This document shows positions 25,612 through 33,735 of a DNA stretch of 64,000 bases, piece by piece. Source of the DNA: UBA7430 sp002478765 (GTDB lineage: Bacteria; Bacteroidota; Bacteroidia; Flavobacteriales; UBA7430); assembly GCA_943789355.1 (NCBI GenBank), contig CALSTU010000004.1:496001-560000 (forward strand). The letters are read 5' to 3'. The notes beneath the pieces are model-generated. The model worked only from the letters and a program-made list of their open reading frames with translations, was not told where the DNA came from and did no database searches. The position numbers and the translations under genes were made by a program. Within the stretch, counting starts at the first letter, position 1. Each line of letters begins with the position of its first letter.

Positions 25612-26625
25612 CTATCTATTTATTAAGCTTTTTTGCCATGCCCATGCATCCTTTAGCGCGTCTTTCATTGAATATTTTGCTTTCCATTTTAATGTTTTTT
25701 CAGCCAATTCCGTAGCTGCATAAATTTGCTCAATGTCACCAACTCTTTTTGGACCTATTTTATAATTCAACTTCATCTGACTTACTTTTTCGAAACAATC
25801 AATAGCTTCTAAAACAGAATTACCCTTCCCAGTCCCGACATTTAACGTGTGAGACTTACCGGTTTCGCTCATTGTGTTTAGGGCTTTCACATGGGCTTCA
25901 GCCAAGTCCATGACATGAATAAAGTCGCGTACACAGGTACCATCTTCGGTGTTGTATTCATTTCCAAAGATGGTCAGGCAATCTCGAATGCCCGCTGCAG
26001 TTTGGGTAATGAACGGGACTAGGTTGTTGGGCATTCCGATCGGAAGTTCGCCAATCAGTCCCGATGAATGTGCGCCAATAGGGTTGAAATAGCGCAATGT
26101 TATTGCCCGTGATAATTGGTTGGATTTAAGACAGTCTACGATAAGGTTCTCACAAACCTGCTTTGTGAATCCATAAGGGGATTCTGCCTCTTTTATAGGA
26201 TGCGTTTCGTCTACGGGTAAATAGTCTGCTTCTCCGTATACGGTGCATGACGAAGAGAAAACTAAATTTTCTACGCCAAATTCATTCATGAGCTCAATGA
26301 CACAGCTTAGTGATCCGATGTTATTTTGATAATATTTTAGAGGATGTTCAACAGATTCTCCAACCGCTTTGAGAGCGGCAAAGTGAATGACACCGTATAT
26401 ATTTTCCTGATAAAAAACTTTTCTCAGTTCATCTTTATCGGTACAATCAATGGTGTAGTTTTTTATTTTTTCATTCGTGACTTTGGCAAGTTGGTCTAGA
26501 ATCCAGATCTCTGAATTCGAGTAATTGTCTACAATAATAGGTTCAAATCCCGCATCAAGAAGTGCAACAATCGTGTGGCTACCTATGTATCCTGCGCCGC
26601 CGGTTACAAGTATTTTTTTCTTCAT
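25612..26625 (-). CDS. galE: UDP-glucose 4-epimerase
   Basis: NAD-dependent extended SDR enzyme that interconverts UDP-glucose and UDP-galactose for surface polysaccharide or the Leloir pathway. VTGGAGYIGSHT at residues 7-18 binds NAD; the catalytic pair is Y151 and K155 in SPYGFTKQ, with the serine around 125. The 337 aa are full length. It is convergent with the TonB-family gene and divergent from an UpxY-type antiterminator. No gal operon partners are adjacent. Confidence 0.95.
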   Translation of the reverse strand: MKKKILVTGGAGYIGSHTIVALLDAGFEPIIVDNYSNSEIWILDQLAKVTNEKIKNYTIDCTDKDELRKVFYQENIYGVIHFAALKAVGESVEHPLKYYQNNIGSLSCVIELMNEFGVENLVFSSSCTVYGEADYLPVDETHPIKEAESPYGFTKQVCENLIVDCLKSNQLSRAITLRYFNPIGAHSSGLIGELPIGMPNNLVPFITQTAAGIRDCLTIFGNEYNTEDGTCVRDFIHVMDLAEAHVKALNTMSETGKSHTLNVGTGKGNSVLEAIDCFEKVSQMKLNYKIGPKRVGDIEQIYAATELAEKTLKWKAKYSMKDALKDAWAWQKSLINR

Positions 26626-26669
26626 TTATAAATCATTTTACTTTAAGCTAAAGCTATTTCATTTGAACG

Positions 26670-26677
26670 CAAAAATA
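26670..26677 (-). promoter_or_regulatory. -7 box of the galE promoter
   Basis: TATTTTTG on the minus strand matches TAnnTTTG, 44 nt upstream of the galE ATG. Confidence 0.5.
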
Positions 26678-26718
26678 GTGTTATTTTCGCAAAAGCACCT
26701 TTTAAATAAAGATCTAAA

Positions 26719-27198
26719 GTGATTTGGAATGTACTCTATACAAAGCCTCGAAATGAGAAAAAAGTTCTAGATAGACTTACGGCGAAGGGCATCAATTGTT
26801 ATTGTCCTATTCAGAAGACACTAAAGCAGTGGTCTGATCGTAAAAAGTGGGTTGAAGAGCCGATTTTCAAGTCGTATGTTTTTGTAGAAGAACCAAAATC
26901 AGAAGTAGAAAAAATGACAATTCTTCAAACTTTAGGTGTTGTGCGTTTTATGTTTTGGCTTGGAGAACCTGCAAAGGTCAAAGAGTCGGAAATTAAAAAA
27001 ATCAAAAACTTTCTAGGAAATCATAGCTCTGTAGAGACTATTGCATTTGAAGCTGGGACAGAACTCAAAATCAAAGACGGAGCTTTGAAAGGTTCCACGG
27101 GAGTTGTTGTTTATCAGACGAAAACTGAGATTGTCCTTAATGTGCAGCAATTGGGCTTGTCCATGATTGCGCGTTTGTCGGTTTCAGATGTGCAATAA
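26719..27198 (+). CDS. UpxY-family transcription antiterminator (NusG-like)
   Basis: NusG paralogue of 159 aa. The NGN domain (about 1-105) begins MIWNVLYTKPRNEKKVLDRL, and a KOW-like domain follows with IKDGALKGSTGVVV. In Bacteroides, UpxY proteins load onto RNA polymerase at capsule operons. The start is GTG at 26719. It stands alone, convergent with merR and divergent from galE, about 10 kb from the polysaccharide cluster at 38-43 kb. Its target operon is therefore uncertain. Confidence 0.88.
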   Translation: MIWNVLYTKPRNEKKVLDRLTAKGINCYCPIQKTLKQWSDRKKWVEEPIFKSYVFVEEPKSEVEKMTILQTLGVVRFMFWLGEPAKVKESEIKKIKNFLGNHSSVETIAFEAGTELKIKDGALKGSTGVVVYQTKTEIVLNVQQLGLSMIARLSVSDVQ

Positions 27199-27201
27199 TT
27201 C

Positions 27202-27546
27202 CTAAAGGACTTCCCTAATAGCGACCAATTGTGCCCGAATGTCTTTCAATTGATTAACCAACTCAACATTTTTGATGGTGTCGTCTTTATTTTCTCGGAG
27301 TTTTTTCTTTGCTCCTTGTAGGGTGTACCCTCTTTCTTTCACCAGATGAAAGATTATTTTGAAATTTTCAATGTCTTTGACGGTAAACAAACGATTCCCT
27401 TTTCTGTTCTTTTTGGGTTTGATGATGGTGAACTCTTTTTCCCAAAATCGTATCAAGGACTTATTTACATCGAACATGTCAGCCACTTCGCCAATGGAAT
27501 GGTATATTTTTTTTGTGGAATCTTCTCCTGAGGGTATAGAGCTCAT
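27202..27546 (-). CDS. MerR-family transcriptional regulator
   Basis: 114 aa with an N-terminal MerR helix-turn-helix (about 15-85): YHSIGEVADMFDVNKSLIRFWEKEF, split as SIGEVADMFDV and LIRFWEKEF, then KGNRLFTVKDIENF and the TLQGAKKKLREN wing. A short C-terminal coiled coil probably dimerises. It lacks the effector domain and the Cys cluster of metal sensors, so the ligand is unknown. Its ATG abuts the stop of the M23 peptidase gene, so the two are cotranscribed. Confidence 0.9.
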   Translation of the reverse strand: MSSIPSGEDSTKKIYHSIGEVADMFDVNKSLIRFWEKEFTIIKPKKNRKGNRLFTVKDIENFKIIFHLVKERGYTLQGAKKKLRENKDDTIKNVELVNQLKDIRAQLVAIREVL

Positions 27547-28548
27547 TTAATCAAATGATTGATTTTCTTGTGAAGCCAGTTCCAGCATTTTGTCGTACTC
27601 TTCCGCTGTTAAATCATTAAAGTAATAATTTACAGGGTTTACTTTTTTGTCGTTTCGGATAACTTCGTAGTGAAGGTGAGGAGCCGTGGAAGTCCCAGAG
27701 TTCCCAACATACCCGATGATGTCTCCACGTTTAACTTTTTGTTTCCTTTTGACAACGTATTTTTGTAGGTGAGCATAGAATGTTTTGTACCCATATCCGT
27801 GATTGATGGACACGTAATTTCCATAGCCTCTTTTGGAGCGTTTTGTTTTTTCGATAACACCGTCACCTGTTGCGTAAATAGCCGTTCCTTTTGGAGCAGA
27901 AAAATCCATTCCCCAGTGCATTTTACGTGTTTTATATATCGGATGGATTCGGTAACCATAACCTGACGCCATCCTTTTTAAATCTTTATTTGCTACGGGT
28001 TGAATGGCTGGGATATGCGCAAGCATATCTTCTTTATTTTGAGCCATTTTTAAGACATCATCAAACGACTTTGATTGCACATAAATGGCCTTGGAGAGTT
28101 GGTCAATTTTTCGGTTTAAATCGCTAATCATTTCCGAGTGCTTAAAGCCTTCGTATTTTTTATACCGATTAACCCCACCAAACCCCGCTTTCCGAATACT
28201 AGCATCAATCGGCTCAGCTTCGAAAATTACACGATATATGTTGTCATCTCGCTCTTGAAGCTCATCGATGATCAAGGATGATGTTGTGATTTGGTCTTCT
28301 AATAGTTTGTACTGTACCAAAAGGTTGTCTATCTCTCTTTTTAATTCTTTTTCTTTTGGAGAGTCAAAAAAAGTGAAAAATAGGAGTACTAAAATAAAAG
28401 CGATGGCAGATGCGCTGGTCATGAAGATGAGTATACGACCAAAAGATTGAGTTTTGGTTCGCTCAATTTTTTTGTACGATAATGTTTTCTTGTCGTAATA
28501 ATATTTGACCTTGGTCATAAGCTGTAAAATTTGGCTAAATTTGTCCAT
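27547..28548 (-). CDS. M23-family metallopeptidase, membrane-anchored
   Basis: 333 aa, probably a peptidoglycan endopeptidase or an activator of amidases. One membrane helix (about 44-64), a coiled-coil segment (about 70-180), and a C-terminal LytM domain with HWGMDFSAPKGTAIYATGDG and APHLHYEV that carry the zinc ligands (H and D in HWGMD, H in HLHYEV). The catalytic motif looks complete. It is cotranscribed with a MerR gene and is divergent from alaS. Confidence 0.92.
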   Translation of the reverse strand: MDKFSQILQLMTKVKYYYDKKTLSYKKIERTKTQSFGRILIFMTSASAIAFILVLLFFTFFDSPKEKELKREIDNLLVQYKLLEDQITTSSLIIDELQERDDNIYRVIFEAEPIDASIRKAGFGGVNRYKKYEGFKHSEMISDLNRKIDQLSKAIYVQSKSFDDVLKMAQNKEDMLAHIPAIQPVANKDLKRMASGYGYRIHPIYKTRKMHWGMDFSAPKGTAIYATGDGVIEKTKRSKRGYGNYVSINHGYGYKTFYAHLQKYVVKRKQKVKRGDIIGYVGNSGTSTAPHLHYEVIRNDKKVNPVNYYFNDLTAEEYDKMLELASQENQSFD

Positions 28549-28639
28549 TGTCGTTTAGCTCTTTACCGAGCGCAATTTAAGAAATTCCTACTTAAGGGTT
28601 TTCTTCGGCGATGAGAATACAACACAAAATCATACAAGA

Positions 28640-28647
28640 TAGATTTG
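28640..28647 (+). promoter_or_regulatory. -7 box of the alaS promoter
   Basis: TAGATTTG matches TAnnTTTG, eight nt before the ATG at 28656. It lies inside any longer reading frame, which supports the 28656 start and a very short leader. Confidence 0.55.
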
Positions 28648-28655
28648 TAACACTT

Positions 28656-31256
28656 ATGAACGCTCAAGAAATACGTCAAAAATTTTTAGACTTTTTTACA
28701 GAGAAAGGTCATTCAACTGTTCGCTCAGCTCCTATAGTGATTAAAAATGATCCGACTTTGATGTTCACCAATGCTGGAATGAATCAGTTTAAGGATTTAT
28801 TCCTAGGCATCAGTGTGGTGAAAGATTCCCGAGTAGTAAACAGCCAAAAGTGCCTGCGTGTATCCGGTAAGCATAACGATCTTGATGAGGTAGGGCATGA
28901 CACGTATCATCATACCATGTTTGAAATGTTGGGAAATTGGTCTTTTGGTGATTATTTTAAAAAAGAAGCTATTGATTGGGCTTGGGAGTTGTTGACAGAT
29001 GTTTATGGTATTGATAAAGACCGTCTTTATGTGACGATTTTTGAAGGCGCTAAAGAAGATAAGCTGGACAAAGATCAGGAGGCCTATGATTGTTGGAAAA
29101 ATCATATCCCTGAAGATCGAATATTGAATGGGAACAAAAAGGATAATTTTTGGGAAATGGGGGATGTAGGTCCTTGTGGTCCATGCTCTGAAATACACAT
29201 TGATCTCAGGTCTATTAAAGAACGAGCTAGAGTAGATGCTAGAACTCTAGTAAATTTTGATCATCCTCAAGTTGTTGAAGTTTGGAATTTGGTTTTCATG
29301 CAATACAACCGTAAATCAAATGGTAGTCTAGAAAATCTGCCCAATACTCATGTTGATACCGGTATGGGTTTTGAACGTTTAGCAATGGCTTTGCAAGGCA
29401 AACAATCGAATTACGATACCGATGTTTTTACACCTTTAATTCAAGAGTTAAGTTCGATTACAGGCTTTCAATATGGTAAAGATGAAAAAGTAGACATTGC
29501 TCTTCGCGTAGTTTCAGATCATATCAGGGCTATTGCTTTTGCTATTGCCGATGGGCAACTTCCATCCAATAACGGAGCGGGATATGTTATTCGTAGGATT
29601 CTAAGAAGAGCTGTACGTTATGGGTTTACATTTCTTGACGTTAGAGGTCCGTTTATGTATCAGTTGGTTTCTGTACTCGTAGACCAAATGGGAGCATTTT
29701 TTCCAGAAATTGCAAAACAACAAACGCTGGCTGAGAAAGTAATACAGGAAGAGGAAAACTCCTTTATGCGAACTTTAGAAAAAGGGCTTAAGCGTATTGA
29801 CAACATCATAAGCTCTTCAGAAGCAACTGTAATAGATGGGTCTAAGGCTTTTGAATTGTATGATACTTTTGGTTTTCCTATCGATTTGACAGCTTTAATT
29901 TTATCGGAAAACGGAAGAGAGGTTGACATGAAAGGTTTTGATGTGCACATGGAGGCGCAAAAAGAACGTGCACGAGCTGCTTCAACTGTAGAAACTGAAG
30001 ATTGGATTGTGTTATCTGATTCAGATACGAATTTTGTGGGATACGACCAGTTATCTTCAGAGGTAAGGATAAGTCAGTACAGAAAAGTAAAACAAAAAGG
30101 AAAAACGTTTTATCAATTGGTGTTTGATAAGACTCCTTTTTACGCTGAAGGTGGTGGCCAAGTGGGAGACAAAGGAGTCATTAGCGCCCACGGGAATGAA
30201 GTGTCAATTTTCAATACAAAGAAAGAGAACAATCTTATTGTTCATTTTACAACCAAGCTTCCTGAAAATCCTTCAGCTGTTTTTTTAGCTGAAGTGGATG
30301 GTCAGAAAAGGTTGTCTACTGAGAAGAATCATTCTGCGACTCATCTTCTTCATGAAGCCTTAAGATTGGTTCTGGGAGAGCATGTTGAGCAAAAAGGATC
30401 GTTGGTGAATGATCAGTATTTGCGCTTTGATTTTTCGCATTTTTCCAAAGTGACATCAGAAGAACTACAACGTGTAGAGGATCTTGTGAATGCAAACATC
30501 CGTGAAAATATTGCATTAAGTGAAATGCGGTCTGTTACCATGTCCGAAGCACAAAAACTTGGGGCCATGATGCTTTTTGGTGAAAAATATGGCGATGCTG
30601 TCCGCGTTATAAAATTTGGAACTTCCATTGAACTTTGTGGTGGATGTCACGTAGCTTTTACGGGACAAATTGGGTTGATAAAAATCACCTCTGAGGGCGG
30701 AGTTGCTGCTGGGGTAAGAAGAATTGAGGCAATCAGTTCAGAGAAGGCTTTTGACCACTACAAAAAGCAAGAAGAAACATTGAATGATTTGAGATTATTG
30801 TTGAAGAATCCTAGCGATCCTTTGAAGAGTTTAGAAGGGCTAATTAAAGAGAAAGCTGATTTAGAGAAGAAAATAAGCCTACTTGTTTCGGAAAAAGCAA
30901 AAGGACTGAAATCTGAATTGATTAAGTCTGCGCAAGAGATAAATGGAGTTAATTTTATCAGTGCTATTGTTGACTTGGAGCCCAACGCGATGAAGGACCT
31001 CTCTTTTGCTTGTAAAAAAGAGTTGCCAAACCTGTTGATGGTCCTGGGCGCTGAAAATGACGGTAAAGCAAACTTAAGTGTAGCAATCTCCGAGGATCTT
31101 GTAGAGCGAAAAGGACTTAATGCGGGTCAAATTATACGAGAAATCGCAAAAGAAATCCACGGTGGTGGTGGTGGTCAAGCTTTCTTTGCCACTGCGGGAG
31201 GGAAAAACCCAAAGGGTCTACAGAATGCTTTGGCGAAAACAAAGAATCTTTTGTAA
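28656..31256 (+). CDS. alaS: Alanyl-tRNA synthetase
   Basis: Class II synthetase charging tRNA-Ala, 866 aa. The N-terminal catalytic core begins MNAQEIRQKFLDFFTEKGH with the class II motif region RVSGKHNDLDEVG; the editing domain has HSATHLLHEAL (HxxxH) and CGGCHVAFTGQIG (zinc-binding CxxxH type), and the C-terminal DHHA1 domain ends GGGGGQAFFATAGG. The ATG at 28656 is chosen over one at 28611 on both family start and promoter position. Confidence 0.98.
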   Translation: MNAQEIRQKFLDFFTEKGHSTVRSAPIVIKNDPTLMFTNAGMNQFKDLFLGISVVKDSRVVNSQKCLRVSGKHNDLDEVGHDTYHHTMFEMLGNWSFGDYFKKEAIDWAWELLTDVYGIDKDRLYVTIFEGAKEDKLDKDQEAYDCWKNHIPEDRILNGNKKDNFWEMGDVGPCGPCSEIHIDLRSIKERARVDARTLVNFDHPQVVEVWNLVFMQYNRKSNGSLENLPNTHVDTGMGFERLAMALQGKQSNYDTDVFTPLIQELSSITGFQYGKDEKVDIALRVVSDHIRAIAFAIADGQLPSNNGAGYVIRRILRRAVRYGFTFLDVRGPFMYQLVSVLVDQMGAFFPEIAKQQTLAEKVIQEEENSFMRTLEKGLKRIDNIISSSEATVIDGSKAFELYDTFGFPIDLTALILSENGREVDMKGFDVHMEAQKERARAASTVETEDWIVLSDSDTNFVGYDQLSSEVRISQYRKVKQKGKTFYQLVFDKTPFYAEGGGQVGDKGVISAHGNEVSIFNTKKENNLIVHFTTKLPENPSAVFLAEVDGQKRLSTEKNHSATHLLHEALRLVLGEHVEQKGSLVNDQYLRFDFSHFSKVTSEELQRVEDLVNANIRENIALSEMRSVTMSEAQKLGAMMLFGEKYGDAVRVIKFGTSIELCGGCHVAFTGQIGLIKITSEGGVAAGVRRIEAISSEKAFDHYKKQEETLNDLRLLLKNPSDPLKSLEGLIKEKADLEKKISLLVSEKAKGLKSELIKSAQEINGVNFISAIVDLEPNAMKDLSFACKKELPNLLMVLGAENDGKANLSVAISEDLVERKGLNAGQIIREIAKEIHGGGGGQAFFATAGGKNPKGLQNALAKTKNLL

Positions 31257-31326
31257 TCAAGGGTTTTAAAGCCACAATGATTCTGATATTCGATGGAGTC
31301 TAGACAATTCTTTTTTACAAATTACT

Positions 31327-31575
31327 TTACTCCGAAGATTCTTTCAGGTTGTTCTTAGATTCGTTTATCACTTTTATTGCATCTGGTAAATCCTCTTTCG
31401 CGACCAAAACTTTTACTGAGTTTTCTGATCCTGGGGTTACCCATCCGGCCGATAAACTGTTGTGGAAGTCATCCCTTATGACGCATTTGATGTTATTGTC
31501 GTCCAGTATAGATGTTATAAATTGTGCATTTAAGAATGAACCTGAGTATATGATTTTTAAATAACCGATTGCCAT
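31327..31575 (-). CDS. DUF2007-like small protein
   Basis: 82 aa, cytoplasmic, beginning MAIGYLKIIYSGSFLNAQFI, with NIKCVIRDDFHNSLSAGW and VKVLVAKEDLPDAIKVI. This matches the DUF2007 family, a small alpha/beta fold annotated as a putative signal-transducing protein and related to PII-like ferredoxin folds. No function is known. It lies alone between alaS and a DUF5522-like gene. Confidence 0.75.
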   Translation of the reverse strand: MAIGYLKIIYSGSFLNAQFITSILDDNNIKCVIRDDFHNSLSAGWVTPGSENSVKVLVAKEDLPDAIKVINESKNNLKESSE

Positions 31576-31697
31576 ATAAATAATTTGATTATTAATTATT
31601 GGGTATTGAGTTTATGATGAAAATTGTATTTTATATTATGATAAATTTAGTTAAAATTTGCCACAGTAAAAAGTAGGCGTTCATGACGCTTCGTTTC

Positions 31698-31886
31698 TCA
31701 GGTGTTTTTAGCGTTCGTACTTTTGCTTTTTTTGGAAAACTCATACGGACAATGCTTGCAAAGATTCTTGCAACAGTATCCTCTTTTTAAGTGGTACTTC
31801 TCGGTATATATAATATAGCCTTCCTCGGAATGATAATAATCCTCTGGTTCTAAATTTCGAAATTGAGAAAATCCTTCTGTTGTCAT
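31698..31886 (-). CDS. DUF5522-like cysteine-rich small protein
   Basis: 62 aa with EGYIIYTEKYHLKRGYCC then KNLCKHCPYEF: the TEKYHLKRGYCC-x3-C-x2-CPY pattern is that of DUF5522. Four cysteines suggest a metal site, but none is shown. The ATG at 31886 is chosen over one at 31934 because a TAAATTTG box lies five nt upstream of it and a longer frame would run into the divergent gene. Its promoter overlaps that of the divergent desulfhydrase gene. Confidence 0.75.
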   Translation of the reverse strand: MTTEGFSQFRNLEPEDYYHSEEGYIIYTEKYHLKRGYCCKNLCKHCPYEFSKKSKSTNAKNT

Positions 31887-31891
31887 ATTTG

Positions 31892-31899
31892 CAAATTTA
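31892..31899 (-). promoter_or_regulatory. -7 box of the DUF5522-like gene
   Basis: TAAATTTG on the minus strand, five nt before the ATG at 31886. It abuts the -33 TTG of the divergent promoter. Confidence 0.55.
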
Positions 31900-31912
31900 C
31901 AATTTTCACATG

Positions 31913-31920
31913 TATCTTTG
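31913..31920 (+). promoter_or_regulatory. -7 box of the desulfhydrase-like gene
   Basis: TATCTTTG with a TTG at 31889-31891 (21-nt spacing) matches the -33/-7 Bacteroidota promoter, and it lies four nt before the ATG at 31925. This predicts a leaderless mRNA. Confidence 0.65.
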
Positions 31921-31924
31921 GCGT

Positions 31925-32830
31925 ATGCATTCACCGATTAACATTCCTGTTCAAGAAATACTAGATCCAGTCTTGAGAGAAAACGCCGTGAGGGTTTACT
32001 TAAAGCGCGAGGATTTAATTCACGAGAAAATATCGGGGAATAAGTGGCGGAAATTGGTCTATAATTTAAAGCATGCAAAATCAAAAGGACTTAAAACATT
32101 GGTCACTTTTGGAGGAGCATTTTCAAATCATATTTCCGCAACTGCAGCAGCGGGTAAAGAATTTGGTTTTAAAACTGTGGGTGTGATTAGAGGCGAAGAA
32201 TACGCATCTTTAAATCCAACACTTCACTATGCGAGTTCTTGCGGCATGGAGTTGCGCTATGTAGATCGCAGTGCCTACCGAGAAAAAATGTCAAAAGAAT
32301 TTAAAGCTAAATATTTAGCAGATATTGAGAGCTATTATTTGATACCAGAGGGCGGCACCAACAAATTAGCTGTAAGAGGTTGTGAAGAAATTCTTTCAGA
32401 GATTCCAATTGATTTTGACGTGACTTGTTGTGCTTGTGGAACAGGAGGGACCCTTTCGGGCATCATTAACAGCTTAAAACCTCATCAAAGAGCACTTGGT
32501 TTTGTGTCGTTAAAAGGAGGTGATTTCATTCATGACGAAATTCGCAAATATGTGATAAATTCGCAATGGTCTTTGAATTTAGATTATCATTTTGGAGGTT
32601 ATGCCAAGGTAGATCGAGTTTTAGTTGACTTTATAAATCAATTTAAATTAAAACATAATATTGCTCTGGACCCAATTTATACGGGAAAGATGATGTTTGG
32701 CTTGTGGAACTTGATTGAAAATGGTTATTTTCGGCGTGGAACTACAATCATCGCAATTCATACGGGCGGACTTCAAGGGATTCTCGGCATGAATGAGCGA
32801 AATAGAGCAAAAGGCTTACAGATCTTATGA
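31925..32830 (+). CDS. D-cysteine desulfhydrase / ACC deaminase-like PLP enzyme
   Basis: Fold-type II PLP enzyme of 301 aa. The PLP lysine is K40 in ISGNKWRKL, followed by TFGGAFSNHISATAAAGKEFG, in which GGAFSNH is the substrate-binding loop, and CACGTGGTLSGI for phosphate binding. The substrate cannot be told from sequence: D-cysteine desulfhydrase or a related D-amino-acid lyase fits as well as 1-aminocyclopropane-1-carboxylate deaminase. Its stop overlaps the next gene in an ATGA, so the two are coupled. Confidence 0.88.
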   Translation: MHSPINIPVQEILDPVLRENAVRVYLKREDLIHEKISGNKWRKLVYNLKHAKSKGLKTLVTFGGAFSNHISATAAAGKEFGFKTVGVIRGEEYASLNPTLHYASSCGMELRYVDRSAYREKMSKEFKAKYLADIESYYLIPEGGTNKLAVRGCEEILSEIPIDFDVTCCACGTGGTLSGIINSLKPHQRALGFVSLKGGDFIHDEIRKYVINSQWSLNLDYHFGGYAKVDRVLVDFINQFKLKHNIALDPIYTGKMMFGLWNLIENGYFRRGTTIIAIHTGGLQGILGMNERNRAKGLQIL

Positions 32831-33735
32831 AAAGAATTTTTTACATACTCATTTTAATAGTTTCACAATCAACCACTGCTCAGCAATCAGCCTCAGAGCA
32901 ATACATTCGTAAATATCATGAAATTGCTATCGATGAAATGCACACTTACGGGATTCCTGCAAGCATAACTTTAGCCCAAGGAATCTTAGAGTCTGGGAAT
33001 GGAAACTCCACGCTCTCAAGAAAATCAAAAAATCATTTTGGTATAAAATGTCATAAAGGCTGGAAGGGAAAGAAAGTATACCACGATGATGATGCAAAAG
33101 ATGAGTGTTTTAGAAAGTATAGAAAGGTTTCAGATTCTTACAGAGACCATTCGGAATTTTTGAAAACTCGAGATCGCTATGCTTTTTTGTTTGACTACAA
33201 AATGACCGATTACAAGTCTTGGGCAAAAGGTTTGAAAAAAGCAGGATATGCGACGCACCCAGAGTATGCTTCGAAGCTTATCAAACTGATTCATAAGTAT
33301 GAGCTGGATCAGTATGACAAATCATCTAAGTCCGGAAAAAGAAAGGTAAAAAAGCCAAAACGTAAGTACAGAAAAGAGATTTTTAAAAGTGATAATGGTT
33401 TGAAGTATGTATTGGCTATTGATGGTGAAACATATGATGTTATAGCAAGACAACAAAGCTTGTGGTTGTGGGAGTTGCTGACCTACAATGATAGAGATCG
33501 CGACATGAAGTTGTTGTCAAAAGAAAGAGTTTATCTAGAGCTTAAGAAAAAGCGATCAAAGACAGAGTATCATGTCGTAGAGTCGGGTGAAACTTTGCGA
33601 GGGATATCTCAATTGTATGGCATCCAACTAGAAAAGCTTTGCCACAAGAATAGAATGATTTTGGACGCGAAGCTCAAAGTAGGGCAGAAATTATTTTTGA
33701 GAAAAAGAAAGCCTAAAAATTACTCCACCACATAG
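32827..33735 (+). CDS. Exported glucosaminidase with LysM domain
   Basis: Peptidoglycan hydrolase of 302 aa. Signal peptide (about 1-18, ending TTAQ), a glucosaminidase (GH73-like) domain (about 25-160) with ASITLAQGILESGNGNSTL, in which E of ILESG is the likely catalytic acid, and NHFGIKCHKGWKG. A basic linker (KSGKRKVKKPKRKYR) and a C-terminal LysM (about 250-300, YHVVESGETLRGISQLYGI) bind the wall. It is coupled to the PLP enzyme and overlaps the lipoprotein gene tail to tail by 16 bases. Confidence 0.9.
   Translation: MKRIFYILILIVSQSTTAQQSASEQYIRKYHEIAIDEMHTYGIPASITLAQGILESGNGNSTLSRKSKNHFGIKCHKGWKGKKVYHDDDAKDECFRKYRKVSDSYRDHSEFLKTRDRYAFLFDYKMTDYKSWAKGLKKAGYATHPEYASKLIKLIHKYELDQYDKSSKSGKRKVKKPKRKYRKEIFKSDNGLKYVLAIDGETYDVIARQQSLWLWELLTYNDRDRDMKLLSKERVYLELKKKRSKTEYHVVESGETLRGISQLYGIQLEKLCHKNRMILDAKLKVGQKLFLRKRKPKNYSTT

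Noticed and set aside
31672..31696. GCGT-TCATG-ACGC hairpin after the DUF5522-like gene
   Set aside because: Only a four-base GC stem and the T-run is several bases away; not convincing as a terminator.
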